From Fasciola hepatica (taxonomy: Eukaryota; Platyhelminthes; Trematoda; Plagiorchiida; Fasciolidae), in contig CANUEZ040000168.1 of the NCBI GenBank assembly GCA_948099385.1, positions 4,813,001 through 4,877,000 of the forward strand: a stretch of 64,000 bases of DNA, given 5' to 3'. A program made the translations under genes and the position numbers. Every line of letters begins with the position of its first letter. Positions within the stretch are counted from its first letter, which is position 1. Shown one piece after another: positions 43,970 through 56,404 of the stretch. The notes below the pieces were generated by a model. That model was not told where the DNA came from, did no database searches, and was given only the letters and a program-made list of their open reading frames with translations.

Positions 43970-45500
43970 TGTTTATTCAAATTCATCACGGGATCCAAAA
44001 GTTTCACTTTCATGAAGAGTAGACTCCCACCTGAATCCGTTAAGGCTCTGGATCGACTGTTGAAACTAGGCTGTAAAATCTCAGTAGAGCGCACTTAGCT
44101 GCGAGATGACATCTATCCGATTACCTCATTCACAATGGTGGAAAAAGAAAGGATTGTGCTCAACAATGGAATCCTCCATCTTCTGACTTTGTCACAAATG
44201 GACTCTATCCCATCTAAACCGGAAAATTACGTGTCTATCATCATCACTACTCAAGTTCAGCGAACGACCGGCATTTTGTCTGCCGTATTAAGTTCCCCAT
44301 CTTCACATCAGACATGGTTCGCAGAACTATTAACTCCACTGAACTCAAAATTGAAAAATCTCTCGCGAATTTTCCCCTGTATGATGGATTCCCCAGAGTA
44401 GCCACAAAGTTCGTGCAAAGTTTATCTACAACCGAACTCTCCTGGCCACATCTGGAAGCACTATCACTCGGCTTTAATTTCAAAGGTCCTCCCAAAAATG
44501 TTTTTAAGATCTACTTCCAGGCGGAATTTGAACGACTGTGAGAACAAATCAGTGAACTAGCTCCATCCAGCGGTGAAAATCAGAATTGGTTCAAGGCCAA
44601 GCTGGTGGACCTGGCACACAGATTTCTCAGTACTTCTATTCAACAACAGGGCTTCCTGAGACACGAACATTGCCAGTCTCTGAAACAGCTGTGGAACAAC
44701 CCCCAACCGGTTGGTGCTCAAACCCGACAAAGGGGAAGATATCCTCTTCACGGAGAAGGAAGGAAACATATGAAAAATGATGAACATCTTGGAGGATTAG
44801 GGGCAAGTTGAAATCAGATCCATCCCCGGATAACATACAGCTGATTGAGAAACAAATTACACGTGAGTTACAAATTCATGTGTTGCAGGGATTTATCACA
44901 GAACTGCAAATGAAAATACTGAAACCTGCAGTTTGTCACACACCAGTTCCATATGGTTTATCACAGACACATAAAACTAATGTTCCATTACGCCCTACAT
45001 TATCCATGAATGACTCAACTTACCACACTTTAGCTCAGTGTTTAGTCGAAGTAGCTCAACTAGTACGTAAACGCCTCAGCATTCACACGTTAAGTGACTC
45101 GTTTCAATTTTGTGATCTTTTGTCCAAAAGTAATCTCTTTGGGAAAGTAACATGCTCCTTTGATGTTAGTTCACTATTCACCAATATGCCTCTGCTCGAA
45201 ATGGAGGACATTATATGCCAATTAGTCACACAGGACAACAGTTACCTCCAGGTACCACCAGAGGTTCCAAAGCCACTGATTTTGTTGTGCACGGAGAACG
45301 TCCGATTCCAGCTTCAAGGTACAGCCTTCGGACAAATTGATGGAGTTTCAACGGGTAGTCCCCTGGGTCCTATTTTGGCGGATATTTTCATGGGCATGAT
45401 CGGAGTACGACTGGATGCGGCGATAAATAGGACTTTTCTTTACAAAAGATATGTAGACCAATTATTCTTTGCGATGAGTTGGTTGGATACATGTAACTAA
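43970..45500 (+). pseudogene. Penelope-like element 2, N-terminus and RT, truncated after the YVDD box
   Basis: The N-terminal part gives FPLYDGFPRVATKFVQS and LEALSLGFNFKGPPKN (family LSLGxxFxxPP) in the 44314-44541 frame. The 230-codon frame 44808-45500 holds the RT: YGLSQTHKTNVPLRP (YGLPKIHK altered), CSFDVSSLFTNMPLLE (third motif intact with its Asp), GVSTGSPLGPILADIFMG, and KRYVDQLFF. The second catalytic Asp of YVDD is Gln, so polymerase activity would be lost. The frame stops soon after, and no linker or endonuclease follows; a probable LTR begins within about 260 bases. A stretch upstream from 43829 may also belong. Confidence 0.75.
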
Positions 45501-45759
45501 AATCGGTCGGTCGATCAATGTTGTATGTTGGATACAGTATTCTTCCGTGGGTGATGTACGTGCCCGATCTGCAGTCGCAGGAAGAAGACTTGGTGAGCCG
45601 AAGCTCAATGGATGCATAGGCAAACACTAACTATTGCACCGATAAAAATGGCACGGCTATCTTTCTGAGCATGTTACAGGAGTTCGATTTCAGCTTTACT
45701 GTTACTTGGGGGTTCAAAGTGGATAACGATTTGGTTTGGTTTTCGTCTAGAGCAAGCTG
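45501..45759. other. Unassigned interval
   Basis: Spacer between the truncated PLE and the probable solo LTR; it may contain the inner edge of that LTR. Confidence 0.3.
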
Positions 45760-45950
45760 CCGTCAAGGAAGTAGAGACAGCCATCTTCGTCCATGCTTTC
45801 AACACGTTTATTGTTTAACTGATCGCTGACTGTCGAGCGCGGTTGTCCTTCGACAGTTGCTCTTGCACACGCTCTCACGCCCGTCCTTAAATACATGCTA
45901 ACCACTATCTCTCCCAATCGCCTTCTCGTTCTCACAGGTGGTGGAGAATA
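45760..45950 (-). repeat. Probable solo LTR fragment
   Basis: On the minus strand the sequence starts TGTGAGAACGAG, has TATTTAAGG about 45 bases on and AATAAA about 90 bases after that, the promoter-to-poly(A) order of a retrotransposon LTR. No second copy or coding body is in the window. Confidence 0.4.
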
Positions 45951-46389
45951 CCTTTTTGGTTAACGTATTCGTAGTGTCGAGCGTTAGGGTAACGTGCAGG
46001 TGGTCCACGTAATACAAAGGACCGAAGCACACTTTTAATAAGGAAACCGCGAAGTAAGGTTTAACGACCCCACAAGGTGATCATTCATGGAAGGGTAGAT
46101 TGAACGTTCTTAGAAGCGTCTGCGCCTCAGCTGTACCGATAATCGTACGCGTTGTGTCGCGAAGATCGTCATTTTTTCTACTACCTCTCGGAGTAAAATA
46201 GCATCGGTAACAGAATCCCTACCTCTCCATGCCAAATTCAATGGCCTTTACCAATTCGAGTGTGGGTGTGTAGCCATCGACACCGGCGAAACGGAGTGAC
46301 AACTGTGGAATCAAGGGGCTGAACATATTCCGTTGTTTGAAACACTGGGTCCACCTTATCCAATTCACTCGAACAGAGAGAAGACATAA

Positions 46390-47240
46390 GTCACGAGATG
46401 CAAACATTTCGTTTACTCTTGTCTACCGCGGACCTAAAACATGTTAGTGTATATACGAGGTACAATAGGGGGGTAAACGCAACAGTAAAGCCGATACGAT
46501 CAAAATTTCTCACAGTATGGAATTTGAGTAGGGTGAAGTCAGTCGTGGTAACGCCAAAGTAAACTAACTTTTTCGTCAACCGTTTTTGTGCACAGAGTGC
46601 TGGTTGGTGTATCATGATAAGAATAGCTTTACTGAACGCTAATAGTTTCGGTGTTGTATTGCACAGCAATACAATCAGTTGTCTTGCCATCGAAGAGGTT
46701 GGCCGTTTCACGTAGTTCTGTATTGCCCCAGCAGGTTGCGTCATCAAGTTTGACAGCCCTTTTGAGTATGTGTTCTGACACTCGTTGAGTCAAGCAGGGA
46801 TCAGTCCTGCCAGTGTTTACGTCACCGCAACTGTAAGTGAACTGAAAAACAATACGTGAGAGTTTGGGATCAGCAAGACTGTTTAAGTGATTTTGAAAAC
46901 ATAATTTTCGATAGTCTTCAGCAAACGCAACGGCTCCGCTGTGTATGCTTGCCTTAGAGCTGATTTAAGATTACAATTTATTTGACTAAATAAATGATCT
47001 CCTTAAAAAGGCAAAGGAAAAAATTGCTTTTTCTTGATTTTCGTCGTTTTCTCGTGCACAAGTCTCGGCTTCTGATGTTGTTCGATAAAGTTTTCCGATA
47101 ACCGTTGACCAGCGACGTTCTTTTTATGAACTACTCTTCGTTTTGTACTTGATCTTCCGTTCAGATTTTCCAGGCTCTGTTGAAGAGAGTTCTGACCAAT
47201 CCACTTCTGTAAGCCACCGGAGCAAACCTAGAGAATTGTA
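46390..47240 (-). pseudogene. PLE 3 linker and GIY-YIG endonuclease remnant
   Basis: Sequence near 47100 fits the family's LxxNGYPxxFIxQ block in one frame. From about 46845 the reading QFTYSCGDVNTGRTDPCLTQ, followed by RVSEH, matches the CxCGxxYIGRTxRxLxxRxxEH core. At the YIG position it has NTG, so a catalytic Tyr is lost. The C-terminal tail near 46600 gives HQPALCAQKRL (family PALCVQKxF). Confidence 0.65.
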
Positions 47241-47295
47241 AGTAACGTACACCCCATATTGCTTCCCGATGTAGTCTGCGCTGGGGAGTCCCATC

Positions 47296-48391
47296 CTAAT
47301 CCCTCGTTAATAAAATATCTAGAAAGGACAAAGTGTCATCGCGATCTTCTTCATGAGATACACTAAGATTTGGATGAATAAAGTTAAGAACGGTAACGAA
47401 AAGGTTAAAACGTTCTTCAGTTGTAAAAATTAAAATGTCATCCACGTATTGTCTGTAAAATGGAAATTGGGAAATATTATCACCGAGCTGTTTTTCGATC
47501 ATACCCAAAGATACCTCGGCCAAGGCTGGGCCCAGAGAGCTTCACATGACCACACCATCCGTTTGTTTGTAAGCTTTACCTTCAAATTTAAATCGAATTT
47601 TGTGTGCATCAAAAAAATGGTCTCTAAAATATTCAACAGGAATAGGCAAATAAAAGTTGTGCAAAGAAATAGAATCACATAGATAATCTGCTGTCTCACT
47701 AAGAGGTATCTTTGTAAAAAGTGACTCAACGTCGACGGAGTAAATTTTATCGGAACTCACTGAAATACTGTTTAGCAAATTCGCGAGTTCAAACGAGTGT
47801 GATAAATAAAACGGCGTTATTTTTCTGAACGGGGGTAAGAATCTCGACTAGCCACCTGGCAAGTGTGTGATAAGCCGAGTTTTGCATGCATAATATTAGC
47901 CTCAAAGGGACTCCCGACTAATGAACTTTGGGTGATCCTCTCAAGCAGGGCGTCTGTGTTCCAAGTGGTTTTAGATTTTTGTATATAGTTTCAGAAATAA
48001 AATCGTGTAGGAGAAAAATTTGGAGTTGTCTTGATATTTGTTTCTCTGTCAGCATATTTTTCTCTGGAGTAGTGTCCAGTTTGAAAAGCTGCGTATCGGA
48101 AAGTATCTGTTCCATCTTTTCCATGTATTCATTCTTTTCCATAATTACGATGCCTTATCCTTTGTCCGGTAGTAGAAATAATAAATCATTCATTTGTCTG
48201 AGTAGTTTAACCGCCACCCGATTTTCTTGTGATAACCAACACCATTGACGTATGGGAGCAGAGAGGTATTGCCCCGAAATACCAACCAGCTTGGTTTTGA
48301 ACCAACCGACTTTGTTGGATGACGTGAGCAATAGATCCTTAACTTGATCATAAAGGTTCTCGAATCTAACGCGTGCTGGTAGCTGGCTCAA
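47296..48391 (-). pseudogene. PLE 3 N-terminus and reverse transcriptase
   Basis: The 48391-48155 frame reads FENLYDQVKDLL and later LRQMNDLLFLLPDKG, followed after a frame change by GIVIMEKNEYMEKMEQILSD, the segment that opens PLE RT. Then TPCLRGSPKVH (YGLPKIHK altered). The 47778-47542 frame has YSVDVESLFTKIPLSE with its catalytic Asp and KQTDGVVM. The 47523-47296 frame gives YRQYVDDILIF, an intact YVDD, and LSFLDILLTRD. All three RT aspartates survive, but frameshifts separate them. Confidence 0.75.
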
Positions 48392-48480
48392 CGATGAAAC
48401 CTCAGGTTATGCTCTGGTCAGCTGACAGTCGGAAAGTTTGCGAATGTATCACGCGAATACTTGATATATAAACAGTTGTA

Positions 48481-48893
48481 CTTCTTTTAGTGACTTGGCA
48501 TGCTTGCAGGCGTGCGCCACCCGTCCTGCATTTTCTGTTACCATTTGCATTACCCAATTACCTTCTCATCCACGCTTCGGCGGATTCTTAACACTAGTCT
48601 GTTTTCTAAATAAAATTACAGTATTAAGTTTCACTTATAAGCTTTTTAGTGCTTTCGGGTCCTTCGGTCACATGGCACGTGCAGTGGTACCTGGAAGATG
48701 TTGATACGACCAAAGCTCGCAAGCTAGATGGTGCCCCGTAATATAAGTGGATCTCAAAATTGCGCATTTATTCTTGACGTCAGTAATGGTAATTAACCCT
48801 CTTTCTATGGTCTTTTTTCAGGCCAAACTTCCGTTCCTGTTTTTATGTTTCAATCCTCGTATCCTTTCCATCACACCATTTTCCTCAGTGTTT
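48481..48893. other. Unassigned interval
   Basis: No recognised coding sequence; it may include the 5' end of PLE 3. Confidence 0.3.
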
Positions 48894-49195
48894 CGGAATT
48901 AGGTCGAAATTAATCGAGACTGTCACCCAGTTGGCTGTCTGAGATTTCCTCCTGATTGGTCTGAAGACCGGCGTTTTAATCATCCTTACACATTTTGTGT
49001 AGGTGGCCACACCGTGCGCTCGTAGTTTGCATATCGCACTAAAATGTGCATCCCCAATTACGCACATGGACACAAACCTTTCGTAACCAGAGCTAAGAGA
49101 CAGTAACTATCATAAGACCGAGCTTGGTGGTCGAGAGACGATCAATAACAATACCAGTAGATAGAGGCAGGCCTCTCAGTCTCCTTACGCTTTCC
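48894..49195 (+). repeat. Left arm of a diverged inverted repeat
   Basis: The reverse complement of this interval follows 49337-49641 with clear but imperfect identity, including GGCCACCTACACAAAATGTG and TCAGACCAATCAGGAGGAAA. The inner end CTCCTTACGCTTTCC pairs exactly with GGAAAGCGTAAGGAG at 49337. There is at least one indel. Confidence 0.75.
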
Positions 49196-49336
49196 AAGTG
49201 GGCCAGGTGGACAAAGCGGCAATGGTGAAGGCGGATTGAAATTCGAATAGATTTGCTTCATTATACCAGTACTGCAGCACTCGTCTCATTGTGATCCTCG
49301 GTGTCGGTCTTTGTCTGCAGTTCACTTCTCCCCTTT

Positions 49337-49641
49337 GGAAAGCGTAAGGAGGACTGAGACGTCTGCTTCTGTCTACTGATCTGGTTAATGATCATCTATC
49401 GATCACCTGGTTTGGTCACACGATAGTTATTGAGCTGCTTAGCTCTGGCCACGGCGGTGTCGGGTTCATGTGCGTGATTGTGGACGCACGTCATGGTGCG
49501 ATGCTCAGATGACGAGCGCGCGATGTGGCCACCTACACAAAATGTGTAAGGGTGATCAATGCACCGGTCTTCAGACCAATCAGGAGGAAATCTCAGACAG
49601 CTACTTGGGTGGCATTTCCGAATAATTTTGACCTAATCCCA
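49337..49641 (-). repeat. Right arm of the diverged inverted repeat
   Basis: Partner of 48894-49195 around a spacer of about 140 bp. No coding sequence is present, so the shape is that of a foldback or MITE-like unit of about 750 bp. Terminal duplications were not identified. Confidence 0.75.
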
Positions 49642-50409
49642 GATAATGTTGACCTGATTCCCAGACAACGCGGAAAATGACATAGAAGAGTCAAGCGTCA
49701 TTCCGAATCGAGGTTCCGAAGTCTTGTGCATGCATTACGGGCCTTATCACATTCAGACATTACAGCTTGAAAGTAGAAGTGTTAGACGGTCGATGGGAAA
49801 AGTCAGTGAAGTAATGCACACAGTTTGAACAGACATGTGACCAAGCTATGAAAACGGAGAATATACGAAATGGAGCAAACAAGTTACATTGGAAAATTGT
49901 AGTACTCGTGCAGTGCATGAACCATTAAACGAGATGTGTTCTAGATGTTTTCCAACATATGTATCAGTCTTATAGTACAATAAATCTGGAAAACATGCGT
50001 GAATCATGAACAACAAATTTTCTACCTACGTTATCACAATACAGTGGGAGATTCTTTGCTTATTATTCACATGTTTGTTCTTCCTGTCTGAGCGAAGCAC
50101 TTGTGCCCCATTTTGCACTACTCGACACCACACGCCCTGCGACTACGAGAAGTGAAAAGTTAATTTGGACATCTGAAACCGGTTAGTTGAACTGGATGGT
50201 GTTTTGTTCCGTCCCACTAGCTCTAGTGAAAAAACCCTTGTGCCTTCGAACCATCTCATTTATTGTGTGAAAACGAACCGTTTTCATAGATCACTAGGTG
50301 ATCAAAATCAAATTCATTGTACGAAACTCATTATTACGGAGCTCTCCCCCGAGCTGGGTCTTCTGAATGGCTACGCCAATCAAGTCTCTGACTGATTTCT
50401 TTGCTATCG
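49642..50409. other. Unassigned interval
   Basis: No recognised feature. Confidence 0.3.
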
Positions 50410-50620
50410 GATAAAACAACTGCTGGCTGCTGATTGGTTGCTTTCCTTTCCGTTCGATTAAAACAACTCTTGGCAGGTGATTGGTTTAATCCGCAGTTTC
50501 TCGTTAAAGCAATATCTAGCCGCTGATTCGTTGACTCGGCTCAGTTCGGTAAGGCCGACCTTTCACGGCTGATTAGTTGGCTTCACTCCGTTTCGTCACG
50601 AACTGACTGAATCATCGATC
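50410..50620. repeat. Decayed tandem repeat with ATTGG motifs
   Basis: Four related blocks (GCTGATTGGTTG, GGTGATTGGTTT, GCTGATTCGTTG, GCTGATTAGTTG) recur at roughly 45-50 base spacing. ATTGG is the reverse complement of CCAAT, but two of the four blocks have lost it, so a promoter role is only a possibility. Confidence 0.4.
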
Positions 50621-51079
50621 CACTTCACTGGCCTGAGGTTTGCCACCGATTTTGGACAGGCGAATACGTGCAGTCTGAAAACGAAACTAGGCTGTCAGTC
50701 GATGCGTCAGCAAATACCCTTACAGATGGGGACTGTGTGAGAGGAGTGTGCGCGCGCAGCGTTAAAAAAATCAGTAGTGGTGAATGGCAGAGTTCTAGTA
50801 GGGCAACAAGTAGCGTTATTGATTGAATAAATTCGAGTGTCATTATACGTTACAGATGTCAACAGTTTGTCTCCCGGTAGGAATAAGAACGTTTTCTTTT
50901 CGCAATAAATTAACTTGAAACTTAACTTCCCAAAAAGCTGTTTTTCTTCTTCGAAGTGTATAAGAAGTAACTAACTCTTTGAATTTGTATTGATTGCTGA
51001 TGACAGCACGTTGTGCAATTTCATTACATCTACTTTTGCATGCAAATTACCATTGTGCATTGTAAAATTCGAGTTCACG
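50621..51079. other. Unassigned interval
   Basis: No recognised feature. Confidence 0.3.
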
Positions 51080-52120
51080 TAAAATTCAAAACGCTGGGTC
51101 GCTTTAATGGTAAAGAAAGAATGAAGAACACATTTGACGCGAGATGCAAGCATTTCGATCTGCCTTGTCAACCTAGATGTTAAAATGCGTCAATAGGCAG
51201 TAAATATAACAAAAAGTAGGTAAGATCGGAAGTCCTTAAAGTGTGTACTTTCGGGAGAGTGAGGACTGTTGGGTTATCGCCAAGGTAAACAAACATTTTC
51301 ATCAACCTTTTTCGTGCACACAGCGCTGGCTGATGTATCATGATTAGAATCGCTTAGCTGAGCGTCATTGGTTTCGCTGTTAGATGGCACAGCAATGATT
51401 TGAAATAATAATTCAAGTCAATCTTGTGACCTGGTGCAATCAATTGTCTTGCCATCGAAGAGGTTGGTGGTTTCAAGTCGTTCCGTGTTGCCCCAGCGGG
51501 TTGGGTCAACCTTTTTGACAGCCATTTGCGTGTGTGTTCTGACACTCGTTGAGTCAAGCAGCAATCGGTCCTGCCAGTGTATACATGACCGCAGCTTCAA
51601 ATCAATTGATAGAGGGTATGTGAGACATTGGGATCAGTAAAACTGTTGGAGTGATTTTGAAAACACATCCTTTTGGTCGGCTGTATCCAACGTGACTGCA
51701 TCGCTGTGTAAGTGTGTCTCAGAAGTGATTAAGGACTTCGATGTACTTGATTAAATAAAAAGCCACCCTTACAAAGATAAGTGGTAAAAACTTACTTATT
51801 TCGGCCTTTATTATTTTCTCGCTCACTAATTTCGGCTTCTGACGTTGTTGGATAAAGTTTTCCGGATAACCGTTGGCCAGCGGAGTTCTTTTCAATAACT
51901 TTATTTTGTATCTGGTCTTCCGCGCAGATCTTCAGTGGTCTGTTGAGAAGGGTTTTGACCGATTCCCGTTTGTAAGCTACTGTTGAGAAATTAGAGGATT
52001 TTTCATGTTATTGGCCTCAAAGGGACTCCAGGCTTGCGAACGATTCCCTCAGGTATTGGAGCAAGTTTTAGCACTCAGTTCAAAACCCGTTGTACGATAC
52101 TTATACAATGAGCCTGGTGG
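51080..52120 (-). pseudogene. Penelope-like element 4, RT scrap joined to linker and GIY-YIG remnant
   Basis: This is a diverged copy of the 3' half of PLE 3. Near 52020-52060 the minus strand has a scrap of the RT GVPLRP block. It is followed, after loss of the RT core, by the linker (NRPLKICAEDQIQNK near 51930, then LANGYPENFIQQRQKPKL in another frame). The endonuclease core near 51595 reads SCGHVYTGRTDCCLTQ followed by RVSEHTRKW, which keeps the Tyr lost in PLE 3. The C-terminal part continues as SSMARQLIAPGHKIDL. The 3' noncoding part extends to about 51.1 kb. Confidence 0.65.
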
Positions 52121-53463
52121 AACAATACAAAGTCTGGAATTAATTTTTCCAAAAATTGAGGATAAGTTGATTTAGCTCACCAGTAGTACACCGCAGTTCA
52201 CCGACCCATTATGCAACTGGTTTCAACACGTCAACACAACCGTCTAGAACTAATCAAACGACCTGATTCATTGCCGCCCATTCTGGCAAACTGACTCATC
52301 ACAATAACCGCATCGTTCCAGTTGTATGGCTAAGTCCATCGGCACAGACAGTTTGTCAAAACTTAACCTACAGATTATATAACGTCAGTTGTCATAAGTG
52401 TGGTATTCTTGCCACATCCAGCCTGCCTTTCGAAGTGCGAAGTTTTGCGTAACTAACTGTTCGATAACTCAGTCATCATTAACCCGCAGTCTTCTGTTTG
52501 TATCCATCTTTTCAAATCATTCATTTTTGTCCTCCTAATCGTTCGATCAAGCGTTTATTCACATTCATCACAACAAGTGTCAGATACATCATCTCCAGTT
52601 CGGCTAGTCAGCTTCTCCGAACCTTCGTAGACATTGAACCTGTTATCAAGTTTTGGAAAAGAATTACTCGCCATGGTTTGAATAAGCAGGGATCGTGTGC
52701 GTTATTCTCAATGATTTGCATTTTGCCAAGTAAAGTTGCTTATTCCTGGTCAGTGATTGCCAGTTTTCTCTCATCGTTCTGAACAGTAGAAACAACTTTG
52801 TATTTCTCCATCATTTTTCCTCTCACGTGCAGCAGTCTCATTTTTCACAATGGGTTGCTGATCTTCCCAATGCTTCTGGTGGTATAGAATTAATACCGCC
52901 CAGTCCTGGATTATCGGGCCATCAGTTTTTGAGATGTAAACCCGTTAGGAAGGAAGACATATTGAAGCGGGCGAATGCTTCGGCCTAGATCACATCAGCT
53001 ATGGTTCCCTTGAGGTGGAACGGAAGGACTCCACGAATTTGTGGGGATTGATGCATTAAAGCAAACAAGTTCCTGATGTAGATCAGCTGCTCTATCGCGG
53101 AACCGAAGGGCATTATCAGTCAATTTTATATTTCCAAGTTCTATAAACAACTGGATCTTCAAGAGGAACTTCTGTAAATATTGCTTGATATCATTTCAAT
53201 TGATGAAAACTACGACTTTTTAGGGACGTACTTTTTGGATCCACTGGGAAACCTGGTTGTGGTCTTATGTCATCAGCGGTAATTCTCACTATAACAAATA
53301 TCTTGTTCATCCACTTCTAAATCACTTCGACGAAGTATTCAAACTTCGAACTTCCGTCATTATCCAGAATATTGGGGATGCGTTTTTTTGCGCCCGGTTA
53401 CTCTCTAGCTCCTGAAGGCAAGTAGGAACGGACTGACTTTGTTTTTCCCCACTACCCTTTTAC
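52121..53463. other. Unassigned interval
   Basis: No family was recognised. A 94-codon plus frame at 52498-52782 has no motif. Confidence 0.3.
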
Positions 53464-53516
53464 ATAATAATAATAATAATAATAATGATAATAATAATAA
53501 TAATAATAATAATAAT
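53464..53516. repeat. ATA/AAT microsatellite
   Basis: About 17 units of AAT with one ATG variant. Confidence 0.9.
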
Positions 53517-54501
53517 TATTCTGAATGCTCTTCTAAATAACTCCCGCATTGCATTTTCAAAATCATAACAAAACCGTGTCCGTATCTCAGCGACGCAGGA
53601 TAAAACCTCTTTGATCCAGTCACTCATTACATACAGATTGTAAACACTCACAATCACACTCTTATGTTTCGTGTGTTGCCCGTCAGTCCGCTTCTCCATC
53701 GTTCGACACCGGCGTTGCCAGAGTGATATTTTGTTTGTTGGTCTCGACATGAGTGAATGAGTTGACTGAGTAAACAGTTTCGAGAACTAGGCGATATTCC
53801 TTCTGCTCAGCTCTGGTTAACACTAATAGGTCACCGATTGTAACCTGATGACCGGTATGAGTTTACTGGGTTAAAATCTTACACAGCATGATTCATCATG
53901 CGGTATCAAAGTTCAAATCCATTTTGGGAACCATGTAAGCACTGTAAAGCTGTTCTTTTCTTACTGGGAGTCATCAGCAATGCACTTTAAACCAGGGCTT
54001 CACTGGGAATGAAACCCGGATTCCAAATCTATGAACGTGGATGGGTGGGTGGTAATGCCATTTCGTGCTCATGAAGTGACTTTGTACTTGTCTGCCTGTA
54101 TCACTGTGTACGAAATGCAAGGGAAACTGCTCTGTTTTCCCGTGAAAACGTTTGAAACATCACACTTATGGTGACCAACTTTGGAAGGCTGGTAGTTCAA
54201 CCCATTACCATGAAAATATGCACATCAAATTGAAGCGCAAAACAGGTAGATTGATATATCTTTCAAAATACGCGTAATAGGGCTCAAAATGCTATTAAGT
54301 CTCACCCTGAAAAGGTGGAAATATTAAGGAACTGGCTTAGAAAAGCCACAATGTGCTTCAGCCGCAGCTAGTTATTGTTATTCACGGAAACATCAGTGAA
54401 CAGTGTTCACATCGCGCTTCAGTACAGAATGGAGGTCATTCGAGTTATACAATCTACTGAGATGTAATGACTGCTGCTTGCTCGCATCAGAGAGAACAAA
54501 T
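53517..54501. other. Unassigned interval
   Basis: No recognised feature. Confidence 0.3.
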
Positions 54502-54942
54502 GTTGGCGAAGAAGCTCGTTTTCAAGGATTCTTAATCGTGCCAATACAACGCAATACATATGAAAAGATACATAAGGGATGCATACGGTCAAAGAAGGGA
54601 ATGTTAGGGAGTCGTGTTCACGCCCATTTTAGCACAGGTTCATTCGAATACTACGTGTGAACGGATTATCACATGCTCAGCATGTCGGCCATCGGACGGT
54701 TTAGCATCTGTCATTGGATGGTGAGCGGACTAGAGTAGACTGAGTGTATGCACAAATTGCTTCTGAGCGCCCAAGTGGAGGTTGTGGAGACGAATTCCGA
54801 CTGCTTCCGCTGTGGTGAAAATGCGATTCCTCACCGACCTGGACTGCTGACCTCGGGCCATATACAGGGTTCGAAAAACTTGATCAATGTCCCCCGTTAG
54901 GTCAGTCTTAACTGGGTGTGAAAATATTCAGCTAGTAGTTTA
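54502..54942 (-). repeat. PLE 5 3' end and left inverted arm
   Basis: On the minus strand this covers the end of the coding region (a segment like TTAEAVGIRLHNLHLGAQKQ in one frame) and the 3' noncoding tail with GAAAACGAGCTTCTTC. Partner arm at 56405-56845. Confidence 0.85.
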
Positions 54943-54949
54943 TCTAATT

Positions 54950-55130
54950 ATTCCAGTTCGTAACTGCTCTGGGCAACGCTCACGGATGTTTTTAGACAGG
55001 CTTTTGGTCGTGCGGCCGGCATAATTTGTGCCATAGGAACGAGTAAATAAATACACTGAAAATAAAGATGCGGAACCACACACGTTTTCTCTTAACTGCC
55101 AATACATCACTGGTCTAGATGTGAGCAAAC
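54950..55130 (-). pseudogene. PLE 5 GIY-YIG endonuclease remnant
   Basis: The frame reads VYLFTRSYGTNYAGRTTKSL, followed by SKNIRERCPEQL, matching VYxFxCxCGxxYIGRTxRxLxxRxxEHxPxxL. Two Cys positions and the I of YIG are changed and the EH histidine is replaced, so activity is doubtful. Confidence 0.65.
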
Positions 55131-55497
55131 CATGCAGTCTAGCAGCATCGAATGTGTTGTGAATGACGCTTGATAATCAATAGGTGACGTCTATCTGTGT
55201 CAGCTTTAAACAGTGGAGAGATATGCACTGGTTTCTTCTCAGCTATCGCCTTCCTTGGAGTGTCCGTGTCCATCTGCACCACCCGAAAAATAAACGTTTC
55301 GGGTATTCATTTTGAATAAAGATGTTGCGCCCTGTAAGAAATTCTTCTTTGATGACATCTTTGGCACATCTTTTTTGCTCTATTCGTTAGGCATAGAAAT
55401 AGGTTTCTTTATAAATTAAGCGGAACGGAGCTACGGAAGCCGATTCACTGTCCATCCCATGCTGTATTTCTGTGAACCGACTACCGTACTGAGCCAT

Positions 55498-55890
55498 CTA
55501 TTCAGAGTCAAGAGTACATCTAACAAGGCCATCGAGTTGCCTGATTCTGATTCTAGTGTAAAGCGCAAATTCGGACGAGCTGAGTTGAAGTTGTTTAGTA
55601 GTTGACCACTGTTGCCAACATACCCCTTGCGCAGCTGAAGTTTGCGGATAGATGATTACAACCGGGTGTTTTCCAACTTTGCGATAAAAACCAGCAAACA
55701 GTTGCCTCAGTGAAGACTGGGTTGCTATAAAGTCTCTTTGGCGATAAACCAAGAGACTCACCACCAACTTGGCTAATACACGATACGATGAGTTATACAC
55801 GTCCAGGATGGGCCTCAATGGGATCTCTGCGTTCTGAACCTTCGGCAGTCCATACAGTCTTGGGCTGGTAGTTCCCATAGGTCTATTTCT
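55498..55890 (-). pseudogene. PLE 5 reverse transcriptase fragment
   Basis: The frame from 55878 opens MGTTSPRLYGLPKVQNAEIP, then LRPILDVYNSSYRVLAK, an almost intact PLE YGLPKIHK block. Similarity then fades. The SFDVxSLFTNxP, GSPLGP and YVDD boxes are not found, so the palm is largely deleted between here and the endonuclease. Confidence 0.7.
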
Positions 55891-56404
55891 TTCCTATTTG
55901 ATGGAGTCAGTAGCGCCCTGTTGCTTAAGGTGACGTTATCTGGTAGCCAGAAAACTTTTATTAGGCTCTTCTTGCCTTTTCCGGTTTCCATTTCTTTTGA
56001 CGTTACATCACTCTTCGTGGACATTCCATGGTAGACAGCGTGGGGTGAAATTCGAAAGTTGATAGACGACGACCCCACTGTGCAAGTGAAATAATCATAA
56101 AGAACTAAATTGTCTATGCGAACGAAAGTAGCAAGAACACCAAGGCTGAGAAGTAGCACTTTCGTTGTATTGAAGAACGGGTTTGTATAAGTATGTTAAA
56201 TGAGAGAAGATAATTGGTAGACTCGAAGATGACCAGTCAAATGCAGCTTTTGTTGGACTTGTCCGCGACGATCCTGATTGATTGAGGCTCATCCGCCAGA
56301 TTGGCTACGAAGTCGTACCAAGCCGTATAACGTGTGACAGCTGCTGATTCACCATAGCAAGATAGAAAGATAAGTTCAGCAAAGTACATAATGGAGCAGT
56401 TAAG

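Larger units (their letters stand above)
46218..48480 (-). mobile_element. Penelope-like element 3 (RT with YVDD, GIY-YIG remnant)
   Basis: Minus-strand pieces run from an N-terminal domain (about 48480-47918) through RT (about 47890-47296) and the linker (about 47240-46990) to the endonuclease and C-terminus (about 46850-46390), then noncoding 3' sequence. The 3' half is closely related to PLE 4 at 51.1-52.0 kb. The ends are not defined. Confidence 0.75.
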
